A stretch of 64,000 bases of DNA. Source: Climacteris rufus (taxonomy: Eukaryota; Chordata; Aves; Passeriformes; Climacteridae). The notes under the pieces were generated by a model. The model made no database searches, was not told where the DNA came from, and saw only the letters and a program-made list of their open reading frames with translations. Every line of letters begins with the position of its first letter. The first letter of the stretch is position 1. The stretch is taken from positions 263,458 to 327,457 of the forward strand of contig VZRZ01004224.1 of the NCBI GenBank assembly GCA_013398175.1. The letters run 5' to 3'. This document shows, piece after piece, positions 38,331-49,923 of this stretch. The translations under genes were made by a program, and so were the position numbers.

Positions 38331-41300
38331 AACCAGAGCATCGTGCTCCACAGGACGCTGTAAGGACAAAACCAATGTCAAAGTGAACTAAAATAGACTT
38401 TGCGTGCTTGTTTTCTGCAGGGCTGCTGTCTGTATTTTGCTGGTAAATTCAATATGGCTAATGCTGATTCACAGCTCTCTTGATAGTGATCATATCATTG
38501 CATTGTTTCCAGCCCATTCCTCAATATCCTAAACTCATGACGGCATGGACATACAAAACACATCCCCTGGCTCAGCTGTCTCAATGTGAAAAACAAGAGG
38601 CAGATAAAGGCTGAGAGAAGTTGTTTCCTTCCACCTTAGCAGTGGTCAGCCTTGTTATCACCACAGCATGGAATTGACACAGACCTCCCTACTGCACACT
38701 GAGCACGGTGTACCCATGGCAGCATAGCAGAGGCAGGAGCTGCATGTGGACTTGGTTTCTTGGATTGCTGTAGAGCAAGAAGATGTGCCAGATGGCTTAG
38801 GTAGGGCTGCAGTACCCATATCCTCTGTGCACTAGGCATACAGAAGGGATTTAATGCATACAAGACCAGCTGGGGACAGAAGCAAGAGAAACAGAGTGCT
38901 TTGTTCTTAGTCTTGGTAGACTGTTTGGCATGTTCCAAGTACACAGGAGAAGTCCTCTCCTGCCCTGCCTTGAAACATAAGGGAAAGAAATCAAGCCTCC
39001 AAAAGGCTTTGCTTAGCTTTTCTCTCTGTGTGGGCATTGTTGCTTTATATGTATGCTTTACCTTTTCTCCTCCTGGTTTTGTAGTAGCCAGTCAATTCCA
39101 TTTAAACAATAGAAATTAGTAGAAATTGGAATAAGGCAAAGGATTGAAAGGCAGGGAAGCAGTAACATGGCATATGAGCTTGGACAGGGCGCCCAGTGGA
39201 GGTTCCCACAAACTGACCTACCTGCTTAAACATTAATTTGCATGGAAAATAAGGTTTGAAAGCAAACAATTCTTGGATGCCTTATTTGCAATGGGGGAAA
39301 AAAAAGCCCTGGGACTGTTGCTGACATCCATTTTACCCACCCAGCAGAGGTCTGTTTCATGTGTAAATGAAGACTGCTGTATCAGAGAAATTATGTTTCC
39401 TTCTGCAAATGCACATCAACTTGTTTTCACTAAGTTTTTTCACCTAGATGCATCAGTCAGATCAAATAATTTTAAAAGACTGTCCTTATCTCTTCCTAGA
39501 GAAATGCCTGTGTGAGGGTAGTACATGCAGCTTCAAAGCCTTTTCTTTCCCAATGTGCGGTGTTCATAGTCACGCTCCAGCGGCTCCATTCCAGCCTTCC
39601 TGCCAGAATGCATCAGATACAAGCAGTCCCAAAACTGGTGGGGCCGAGGCAAGGAACCTGCCACGGGAGCCGAATCAATATTTAGACAGCTTCAGGCGGC
39701 AGAGCTTGCGCTGGCTTTCACACTTGGCAGCAAGCTTTGCACCCGTTTGTTTCCAAAGTTATTGTTTGTGCAGTTTCAAGAACTGGCACTTGAGAGATTT
39801 CTGCCTGAGGGCAATGACAAATGCCGGGTGCTTGAAAAGAAACTTTCCCCCTTTGGATCTGAAGATTGTGGAAGTTGTGTCAGCGGGGTAATATCTGCTA
39901 AAGAAGTCAAGGCACACGTTTACTTGGATTTTTCATCATCCTTCACATGGGGCAACTGCTGGGCATCGTGGGGAGCCCACAGCACAGTCTCAGGCTCTGC
40001 TTCTGGTACATCCAGCACAGAGCAGCTCCAAAAGCTGCCTTGCTGCTGTTTGTTATCATGGTGATTTACTTGGAGCAAAAGCCTGTGTCAGCGTGGGAGA
40101 CAGCCTTGCTGTGGGGTTGTATGAGTCAGCCCGAGGCTGTGCAGAGTGCCTGTGCTGGGGCGGCCGGCAGGCAGGTGAAACCCTGGCCCAGCACAGAAGA
40201 TTATTTTAATTTGCTTTCCAGCCATTCCACCTAGTGGCCAAGTGACACCACTGCCAGGAGAGCTGGGCTTGTGCTCCAGTCCCTGCAGACCTATGCTGCT
40301 GCAGAGTTTACAAGATATGCAAGAATATGTAAGCCCCCACACTGAAGATCTTCCTATCAGCCTGCAAGTAGCTCATTAAGTTCCCGAGCAATTTTGTTAA
40401 TCATGCTGCATAGATAAAATGCAGATAGGCCTTTAGTGAGCTGATAATCTAACAAATAGGCAGAAAGTGTAACACTGATAAAGCAGAGATTGGTTTAATA
40501 GCCAGCTGTAAATCTTGGCAATTCTGTACCAGAGGCGTATTGTAAAAGGGAAATGTGCAAGTGTGTAAGTATGTGCATGAAAATGCACTGCTTCTTAAAA
40601 TAGCAGATAAAGCAATAATATTATGTGTGGAATAGCTATTGGGAGCAATTTTAGAGGTGTTTTAAAACATTTTTCTCCCCATCAGAATCTGCACGACTTG
40701 TGGTATCTTCATAATCCACCATTATAAGTACAGATCTATGAATAACAAAGGTTGGATTCTGGAAGCCAGGATTTTCTATAAAAATCTGTGGACTCTACCT
40801 CTGGTCCTGAGGCAGTATAGGGAATTTATAGGCTTTTCATTGAGGTGAACAAAATTGTTCGCTCAGATACACACCAGTCACGAATTAGACCATCAAAAAT
40901 TTATGGCCTGATGACTTATCAACCTCTTTAGCAGCTTCTTTGCTCGGTGGCATTAATTCAATTGAAAAAACAGGAAAAAATAACTCAACTTCAGGGTATC
41001 CCATATCTCATCCCATACCATCCCAAACAGATCCTTCTGAGCAGGTGGGAAATGTGAGTTTCAATCCCCGCAGCCTGAGGAAAGGACCTGTTCTCCTACT
41101 TTCTAGATCCCCCTTCTATCTTTAGGCCATTTTGCAAAAATAAGTGGGCGGTGCTTCCTCTTCTTGTTTGTTTTGAAAAAAGAAACTGAGCTGGGAATGC
41201 CTGACAGAGACATCTGCATCTGGAAGGAGGTTGCAGGCCATGCATCCAAACCTCACACAGGCGTGCAGGTGTTGGCTGCACTGAATCCCATCCAAAGACC

Positions 41301-41384
41301 TTTTCTTGGTATGCAAAGCACAGGGAACTCAAGTTTGTGAATCCTACTTGCAAGAAAGGCAAGACAGTGTCTCGGGTGAACTGT

Positions 41385-41490
41385 GACTGAAGTGACTTGC
41401 CAGGGTCATGTAGTAGGTGGTTGGTGAAATGGGAAATTGAGTTGTGCTCTTCCAAATCTCAAACCTGTGGCCAAACCACTCAGTTTCCTT
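41385..41490 (-). mobile_element. MIR-like SINE remnant, antisense
   Basis: The sequence GAAGTGACTTGCCAGGGTCA, followed by a GTAGGTGGTTGGTGAAATGGGA stretch split over 41410-41434 and a late CAAACCTGTGGCCAAACCACT part, follows the order of an antisense MIR/core-SINE ('gtgacttgcccagggtcacacagc...cagagc.gggattc...ccactac'). Such copies are ancient and shared across amniotes. Confidence 0.6.
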
Positions 41491-41721
41491 GTGGAGAAAC
41501 CTTTATTCTTGATGGTGAGTCTTGGTTTTGGAACAGCCTCTTGCTGCTTTGTGAAGAATAGAGCTTTTCCAGTACCTTTGTTTTATGTCCATTGGGGGGA
41601 AAAAATTTAACAGCAGTTAATGCCAGTACATTTTTGTCAAATATAGACAATATTTATAGTTTACCATGTGGCTTACCAAGTTATTTGAATAGTTGTATTT
41701 AAAGATACTACCAAAAAAAAT

Positions 41722-41738
41722 GGGAGGGAGGGAGGGGG
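41722..41738 (+). repeat. GGGA repeat / G-quadruplex motif, intronic
   Basis: Four runs of three or more G separated by single A bases, on the sense strand of the pre-mRNA about 900 bases before the exon 2 acceptor. Confidence 0.85.
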
Positions 41739-42644
41739 AAAAGTGTGTGTTTTTTAATACATTATATATTAATGTCAAATATAGATGGTATGGTGAGCAA
41801 AAAGAATGAGTAGTGGTGCATAACTCAGACCTGGAACAGTTGATTGGAGATCACTCTCCTGGAAACAGTTTTTACTCTTTCTACAAAGAAAATGGTGGAA
41901 AATTAAGTACTGGGGTGGGACTCAGAGTAATTCATATAATTTGAACTATAAATATGAATTTCTTTCCTGTTAGCTGTACCTGAGGATCACTAAAATCAGG
42001 AACACTGAGAGAATTATGAGAATAATCTCTATGGGATGGAGGAAAGCTGTGCAGTCAGTACTTACCTATTATGTATTCAGCAACGGCTTGCAAAATAATT
42101 TGAGAAGAAAAAAAGGAAATGGTTTGCTCTTGAAAGAGGCAGAAAGATGCTCTCTGTTGAATTTTGCTGTAACATTAAATGTTTCCTTCCCAAAACAGTT
42201 TTTGGATTTAAATTATGTCTTAAGCTTGAAATCACTGTTCATTGGACCTTCCATCAAGGCAGAAGAATCAAAACTGAATTGGTGCTTCCATGGTAGTGTG
42301 CTATAGCACAGTTAAAATAAGATCCATCTAAGACTTAGCAGTGTCCACACCAGGCTGTTTTTTCAGGCTTTTATTAGGGTAGAGGTTTAGCTTATGGGTC
42401 TTCAAGATATTTAGGAAAAATAGTGCTCAGTTCAACCTGCACAATGATGTACAGGAGCAACATAAAGGGAGCAGTGCTATTTACTGGATGTAGCATCATT
42501 GCTGGTGTCATAAAAGAATAGCTGGTGCTGAGCAGTTTTTATTTCTCACTGCCAGATCTGTTAGGTTATCTAACCACATGGTGAAGGACTTGGGATGATA
42601 GCAAGAGCTGATGGTAATGGCAATTTCCCTCTCTCTTTTTGCAG

Positions 42645-44189
42645 GTCACTGTCAGGGGATTTGGTCCATTGTTACAGTTTGCCTACACTGCTAAGCTGTT
42701 ACTCAGCAGAGAAAACATCCAGGAGGTCATCCACTGCGCGGAATTCCTGCGCATGCACAACCTGGAGGACTCCTGCTTCAGCTTCCTTCAGACACAACTG
42801 CTGAACAACGAAGATGGCCTGTTCCTGTGCAAAAAAGATACCACCTGCCAGCGCATGCACGATGAGGAGAACTCTGATGGAGATGAGGAGGAGACAATGG
42901 ATTCGGAGACGTCAAAAATATCTTGCCCAAGGGAGAGGATGCACCAAGAGCCCTTCAATTTTGAAACAACTGTTGCTGGAGCAGACAAAGGCGAAGGAAT
43001 GCTGCCTGACTCCGACATGCTGAGAGATAGCAAGGACAATTTGGATAAAGATGCAGTAACACGGTACCCCAGATACAAGAAATACCAGCTTGCTTGTACC
43101 AAGAATGTCTACAACACATCACACATCAGTACCTCAGGTTTTGCAAGCACATTCAGCGAAGAGAACTCTGGAAATGGCCTCAAATCAGGACTTGCTATGG
43201 GGCAGATAAAAAGTGAGCCTCAGAATGAAGAGAATGATGAAGAAAGCATCACGCTTTGCCTGTCTGGAGATGAACCTGACATCAGGGATAAGGAAGGGGA
43301 TGTTGAAATGGACAGGAAACAGCCAAGCCCCACTTGTGTCGACAGGCCAAAAAGTGGGTCTTCTCCTTCTTGCTTGCGGTCTTTCTTCAACAGAACAAAA
43401 AGCATAGATTTGGTCGGCTTCCCCAGCACTTCCCAACAGCACTTTGGCAGGAGTCCAGCATGCCCTTTTGAAAAAGGGACAACTCAGGGTGACCACAAAA
43501 CTGATTATGTCCCTTTCACAGGGAACTATGGACAGTCCCATGCCATTCAGAAGGATGCTTCCAACTTCACAGTGGGATCGCCGCTCAGGGGGCCCGGCTT
43601 TGAAACTCTCTGTAAGCAAGAAGGAGAACTGGACAGGAGGAGTGTTATATTCTCTTCAAATGCTTGTGACCAAGTAAACACTTCGGTGCATTCATATTCT
43701 GGTGTGAGCAGCTTGGACAAAGACCTCACTGAGACTGTGCCAAAGGGTCTGTGGGCTGGCAGTAGCCAGTCTCTCCCCAGCTCTCAGACCTATTCGCACA
43801 GCGGACTGACAGCTGATCACCTGCCGGGAAGGATGCGGCCGAACACCAGCTGTCCGGTGCCAATTAAAGTTTGCCCTCGCTCTCCTCCTCTGGAAACCAG
43901 AACCAGGACCTCCAGCTCGTGCTCTTCCTACTCGTACGCAGAGGACGGCAGCGGCGGCTCTCCCTGCAGTCTGCGTCTTTGCGAGCTCTCCTCTTCCCCT
44001 TGCTCCCAAGGCCCCCGATTCCTGGCGCCCGAGCACCAGGAGCCCGGCGTGGTGGGGGATGGATTGTATAACCCAGTCCGAGCCCAGATTAAATGTGAGC
44101 CATCCTATGGAACAAACTCCAGCGATGAGTCTGGGTCATTCTCAGAAGCAGACAGTGAATCATGTCCTGTGCAAGACAGAGGGCATGAG
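42645..44189 (+). CDS. BACH2: BACH2 coding exon 2: rest of BTB domain and central regulatory region
   Basis: Encodes residues 82-596. It starts VTVRGFGPLLQFAYTAKLLL and completes the BTB fold by about residue 135. An acidic stretch lies at about 155-169. Five Cys-Pro dipeptides are visible, at C175, C354, C484, C491 and C588; such CP motifs mediate haem response in BACH proteins. Two SUMO consensus sites are present, IKSE at K270 and IKCE at K564. The RTRTSS run puts S504/S505 in an RxRxxS context; allowing for the 17-residue length difference this matches the serine near 521 of the mammalian protein, reported as a PI3K/Akt-linked control of nuclear entry. A Ser/Tyr-rich low-complexity run follows. 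The donor is GTAGGG at 44190, and reading through adds only V-G-I before a stop. Confidence 0.96.
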
Positions 44190-46201
44190 GTAGGGATTTA
44201 AGATAAGTACATATATCACAGTTGTTGTGACCCAATTAATCACTCCTTGATTCTTTTAAATGACTTTGCATGTCCCCAGCACTTTCTTTGTTTATAGAGG
44301 CAAAGAATAACTTCTGATTATTCCCTCATCAGCAGAGTGCACATGGTTGATTTTGCATAAGTAGGCCTGCTTGACCTCTAAGTTGTCTGGCACTGCTGAA
44401 AATTTGGATATGGGACAATAGCAAATTGCTGAATGATGAGAGTGCATTGATGTGCTTAGGAGTCTGCTAGCAGTGTCCTGTCTTCCTCCCTCCATCGCCC
44501 ACTTTTGTGGCACAAAGCACTGTTCCTTATCTTAATTTGTTGAGGTGGTTCCAGCTCTGCTTATCATTGCTGCGGGTTCGTTTGAGCAGCCTTGAGCTGT
44601 GCCTTTGCCGACACCAAGGGAAGGGCAGCCCGCTCAAAGACCTGGTGCTACATACTGCCAGCAGCCAGAGTAGAGGAAGGAGATCGAGTGGGAGGAGAAA
44701 GAGGTGTGAAATTACTTGAACAATTGCATAGCTGGCCACCCTGGGCTGTGGGAACGGCATTCAAGTCATCTTACCCTCTGCGTGTGTGTGTGTGTCACAC
44801 GTACAGGTAGTGGGGTTTTACCTCCAATCTCAGTGACAACTGAGATTATGTCTCCTGTCTGTGACATTTTGTTTGGTGGTGAGCTCTAGCAGCCATGGCA
44901 CAAATGATTTCAAAGATAAGTTATCCTTTAATTTCGAGGACTGTTAAGGGAATGACAGAGGAATGACCTGGGGCTGAAGAGCAAGCTGTTCATTTCCATG
45001 TAGTTCTCCCAGGAGAGGGAGGAGAAAGAGGGGCCCCCTCTAAAAGTAGAGATGGGCCAGCTGGGAATGCTGCAGTGATAACTGGCTAATCATGACCAAA
45101 TAAGCTGTCTGTTTGAAGCCACTAGTTTGAGGGCAGACTTAAATCACAGAGATGTGTTGTAGAGGCCAGAAACTGGAAAAGACTGGATGTTTATTCATGG
45201 AGTTTCATTAGGAAACTGCATAACCTAGAGAACATCTGTGTGAAATCACGTTATTGGGTTCCTCTAGTAATGCTGAAAAACTCCACTCAGAGTTTGTGCT
45301 TCAGAGTGGGTAGTGAAGAGTGCAAGTCTGGTGGGTTCATATGCTGAGAGCACTCAGTTCAGAACCATGTAGGATTAGTTATGGAGTAGGAATGAAAAGA
45401 GTGAACTTTATTCTATCCCTCAATCCTTATTCCAGTTACATCCCAGGCTCTTGAACATATCTTTCAGACAGATGTGGGTGCTTCCTTCAGTTGTCTGCTT
45501 AGCTTTAAGGAAAGGCTGAAGAGGTTGGGAAGCCTCTGGTGTCCTAATCCCTGGTCACGCTGTACAGTGACTCTGAGAGGACAGTTCTTTGTCCTGTGTC
45601 ATAAGCTGGGGACAATGCAGGAGGGAGAGGAGTCTCTTTGGGAAGCTTCCTGGGATACTGTGCGTGGGATCTCATTCGGGAAGCCCTTCAGCAGCTCTGT
45701 TTGGCCATATCTGGGTTACTCAGTGAAGTCCTGCCTTTACTAGGGGCAGAGGGGAGCAGTGGGACCGAGGGATGCATCAATCTCCACCCATGTGTGCTGC
45801 TTGCTCAGCAGGCGCTAATGCCCAGCATGAGGCAGCGCAGAGGGCGGAGGTTAGCCTTTTGAGGCTTGATGATTAATTAGCTGTCATAATTAGCTAATTG
45901 TGTGGAGATATGCTGCAGCAAAAATGAGCCTGGAAGAGTGAAATTAGAAGGTTATAGGGGACTGGTAGTTTCCTAAAAGAAAGGTGCGTGAATATGGAGA
46001 ACATGGATGAGAGGAGGGACATGCACCAGGAGCAAACAGGGAGCTATAGGAGGCTGTCTTGGTGTGCTGCTGACAGGCAGACACTGGCTCTGGGACAGTG
46101 CTAGAAAAGGTTTACTCCACTCCTGGTTTTGCTGCTGGTTTCCTCTTGGGAGGATTTTCTGAGCTGTGCTGAGCAAGTTTTCTCCCTGGGACTGCTGATA
46201 A

Positions 46202-46204
<3 letters not shown>

Positions 46205-46234
<30 letters not shown>
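46205..46234. repeat. Homopolymer of 30 T
   Basis: Thirty consecutive T residues in the intron upstream of the bZIP exon. It could be the poly(A) tail of a minus-strand insertion, but the sequence on the 46235 side is not recognisable as an element. Confidence 0.95.
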
Positions 46235-46238
<4 letters not shown>

Positions 46239-49200
46239 AGGGCATTTTGCTTAGGACTGCTAGGCAGTAAAAATGTGGCAAGAAAATTAATGCTCCGTGG
46301 GGTTGCACTGCACTATCCTGAACAAGCCAAGGGTGAACAGATCACACCAGTGCTTTGGTAGAGATTTTGTCTGAAAAATTATCTTTTGAATGTTGTTACC
46401 AATACAAGAAAGGACTTTGCAGCCTCATTAGATAATACTGTATTTATACAGTGACTTGGGGTGTGTATCCTGCAATCCTGCAAGATCTGCTGCTGTGAAA
46501 ACCTCAGTGAAGGGTATCTTAAACCAGGCAGTAGAAAATATATAGCTGCAGCAGGAAGTTGTTGTATAAGTTGCTCTACATACTTTTAGCAGTTTGGTTA
46601 GGATTAAAACAGCAGGAGAGACTCAAAACTATCTGAAATGGACAGCTTTCTGTTCTTCATCTCCCTGCAAGCTGCATGGGAATCTTTCTCCATTCCTGAA
46701 ATTGTCAGTTTTCCCTTTCTGTCCTGATGACTTCACAGACGGGTCCCTTTCCCCTGCCATATCAGAACACACAGTTTTCTGGGCTTCTATCCAAAAAGCA
46801 CCTGATAAGATACCTGGGAGTGACACGCTTGCCCTTCTGGAGAGCGGCCATGCAGGTTCTATTTCCTTGGGGTGGGATGGCCTGATGGTAATAAGCCTGG
46901 TGGACTCTGACCCTCAGTTATCTCACAGGGCAGCTCAATTCCCCTGGAATTTGGACCTGGTTGGTCTTAATTTGGCTCCCAGTGTGCTGTCGCTTCCACA
47001 ATTAATATCACAAAACATAACTGGCTGGTGTATTGATTGTGTGAGAAGTAGGTGAAAGGCTTCTCTTTGCTTTTTTTGGGCATTCTGCTTTCCCACAGAC
47101 AGATGACATTCAGGAGCACATGGCCAAAGTTGTTTGATGCCAAAAGTTGGGGTGCTAGGGCTCAGCATGAGTGGCATGTGGGTGACAGTGACCCCACTCT
47201 GTGACCACCTCCCTGTCTTATCGGGGCTGCAGATGGCAGTCACAAGTATCAGAGGAGGTGGTGGTCCTTGTAATGCCACTGGTACATCTTCTCCAGGATA
47301 TCTTTGCCTATTGCTTTCCTTCCTGGAGACACCCAGACTCTTCTGTGATCTCCCTTTGTTCAGGCTTTGTGGTAGAAGCAGCAAGTGCAATGTGGGGTGT
47401 ACCCCTGTTACAGAGTTGCAGGAGCATGGCTGTTACTTGAGCTATTTGGGCTTCACAGAAATATTTAATAGTTTGTGTTGCTCTTTTCACTCAGCTCTCT
47501 CAGGTCTCCACAGGTTGTTAGAAATCAATTATTGAGATACAATACTGAGAGAAGACTTAAAGCTCAGTGCTTACAGGCAAGTTCTGACAATCGTGCTTAA
47601 AATAGCAACAACAAAACAATAAGCCCTGAAATAATGAATTGTTGAGAAGGAAGTAGTCTGTCAATCTGTTAACCTACTTAGGAGCAGAAACTTCAGCACT
47701 ACCTACTTTTCTTGATATTCCTTTTCTTCGGCAAGTACTTAGAGTTTTTCTTCTAGAAAAGTTGTAAAAATTATTGTACTACTAAACCAGTTAAAAAGAA
47801 ATCTCAGCTCAGTCTAATTTGATAAGTGAGTTTTCTGAGGAAAAAATAAACAAGGGTAAGAGGAGGTAAGAGGTGGAGTTTTCCAAGAACTGTTACTATC
47901 TAGAGAATTGCATTCAATGTGTCTTTTCATCTGTATTTCAAAAGAATTTCCCGCCTGGGTTAGTGACTCACTTTTCAAAGGAAATTTTCATAAAGGCAAA
48001 GCTAATGCAATTAGACCTTTGAGGATATAGTAGGTAAATAACCTTCAGTGAGAGTCGAAACCCCTCCATGTTAAGTGACAGGCAGCCACCCTTTCTCTAT
48101 TCATCTGCTGATGCTTAGCAAAGTTCTGCAAGTCAGAGCCTCAGAAAAGAGGAGTAAACCAAAGTTGCTCTACCAGAAATCTACTGGAACTGTGCTGAGT
48201 TACCTAATCTGAGTCTGCTTCACTGTTTAGTATCTCTACTTAGTGAAGATGTTACTTAGAAAGGAGGGCAACCAAGATAAATACATGTGAAGGTTTTAAC
48301 TTGCTGTGGCATGTGATACCTCTGCAGAATTTGATGATCAGTCACTCCAGCTCTCCTGATTTTACTAGGTTTGAAAACTTGAAAATTAGAAGAATTACTC
48401 TCCACATTGTTTTCTGGTAGATGTTCTCTTGACTAGGGGCATCAGCAGAGCACCAAGAATTGTGTTTGTAAGCTTATGTTTAAATGGGGTTTTGCCAAAC
48501 ATAGGTCTTGTAAGATAAGCTTCATGACAGTTTAGTTTTCTTTCCTCTCTTCAGTAGGAATGATGTCCATACTGGTAGCAGAGAATTGCTGGATTACAAA
48601 TAACACTGAGAGTTTGAAATTTCAGGAGGGTCCTTTTAAACACTGTATTATTTTGTGGAGCCCTACAACCAGTTCTATTATGCCCTGATCTGATGACCTT
48701 GCACAAGCTCTTGAAGGAGCTCTCTCCAGTTCTTGAAATTTTTTTGCAAAAACAGATCCTTCAGAGAAGTACTCTACCTTATTACATCTCGTTTCACTGC
48801 CTGATCTGCCATTCTTAAATGCACTTGTGGCTTCTGTCTGTGTTTCTGTGCTATCCCTGGTCTCAGAAAAGCCTGTTAAAGGGCAGGAGTATTGTACTGT
48901 TGTGCCCTTTGAAAGGCTGGAAGCTGAGGACACTGCAAGCAGTGAATGGGAAGAGGTCAGCCCAGCATTTTAAGCACCTGCATTGTGTGATCTCAATACA
49001 AGTACAAGTCGTGGGCTAAAGGATGAGAATCTCCTGATTGTTGGGTTGAAGCACTCAGCCATGGGACTAGCCCGGTACCCCACTTTTGTGAGGCAGGTGA
49101 CAAATCAAAAGGTTACCCAGGCTGCCTCAACTCAGTGAATAGCAGTGCCCTCTCAGATCCTGTCCTGGGATGAATTTCTTCCTGAGTGTTTGTGGAAGAC

Positions 49201-49912
49201 AGAGTTGCATGCTAAGGAAGATACTTGGAAAAACAACATTAATGCGTTGGGCTCTTTTGCGTGAAGCAAATTACCTGTTTCTTCATCAAAAGAAAGCATT
49301 GATACGGTTCAGCCCCTGTGTTAGATTGCTTGGGTGAGTCCTGAGAGCCTTGCAAGGACTTGGCAATTTTAAGTGTCAGAGACTTTCAGTAACTGGCTTT
49401 CAATTTGAGGGCACTAAGGCAACAGTTTTAGTTCTTACAACTCTGGAGCAACTGATCAGGATTTTGAACCATTTATAAAGGTCAAACTGGTATGATCAGT
49501 TTCACCCTCTCATGCCCAACACATAATGGTTGCTTTTTCTTATGGACAACATACTAGTCCTTTTAGTTACTGTGACGTTAAAGTCAGACTTGGGATGGTC
49601 ATTGCTTTTACTAGCAGTTGGCAGCTCAGGAAAGATGATATCTTAATTTAGATATAAAGAAAGAGTGAAAAAGCTAAAGTTACACATGGAATAAAGAAAT
49701 TCCCAACAGCTGACATTTATATTTTGATGTGAGTGGACACAGGTCCTTGGTCTTTTCCTTTATTCCAGATAAAAAGAGAGTGGTGAGAGCTGCAGCAGCA
49801 GCAGTAACTAGTACAGTAGATGAGCAGAACAGCAGTTGCTGGCCTATGATCCAAGCTGGCACTAACTAGCGAAGCTTGAAGGAATTAATTGGTTATATAT
49901 GGGCCTTGCATG

Positions 49913-49923
49913 TGCTGAGTCAG
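49913..49923 (+). promoter_or_regulatory. Candidate T-MARE (BACH/MAF site)
   Basis: TGCTGAGTCAG matches eleven bases of the palindromic T-MARE TGCTGAGTCAGCA; the last two differ. BACH2-MAF heterodimers bind this class of site. Function is inferred from sequence alone. Confidence 0.5.

Larger units (their letters stand above)
14865..42644 (+). other. BACH2: Intron splitting the BTB domain (27.8 kb)
   Basis: Phase 0, GT-AG intron between residues 81 and 82; the acceptor is a pyrimidine tract ending TTTTTGCAG at 42644. No supported gene lies inside. It holds an AAAT microsatellite (22635-22656), a CA microsatellite (31116-31135), a T-rich tract near 23185-23240, a possible CR1 tail (about 38195-38330), a minus-strand MIR-like SINE (about 41385-41490) and a G-rich quadruplex motif (41722-41738). 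Two segments stand out: a CpG-bearing, coding-like patch at about 34370-34730 and a moderately GC-rich stretch at about 29280-30240. Segments near 18880-19220, 30830-30970 and 36040-36200 are AT-rich with homeodomain-type cores and could be conserved noncoding elements, but that needs an alignment. The remainder shows nothing I can name. Confidence 0.85.

Noticed and set aside
43692..44036. 114-codon minus-strand frame within exon 2
   Set aside because: Shadow of the GC-rich BACH2 coding sequence on the opposite strand.
46935..47390. 151-codon minus-strand frame, with a 153-codon + frame overlapping (46594-47055)
   Set aside because: Neither translation looks like a known protein; both lie in intron with no exon signals.
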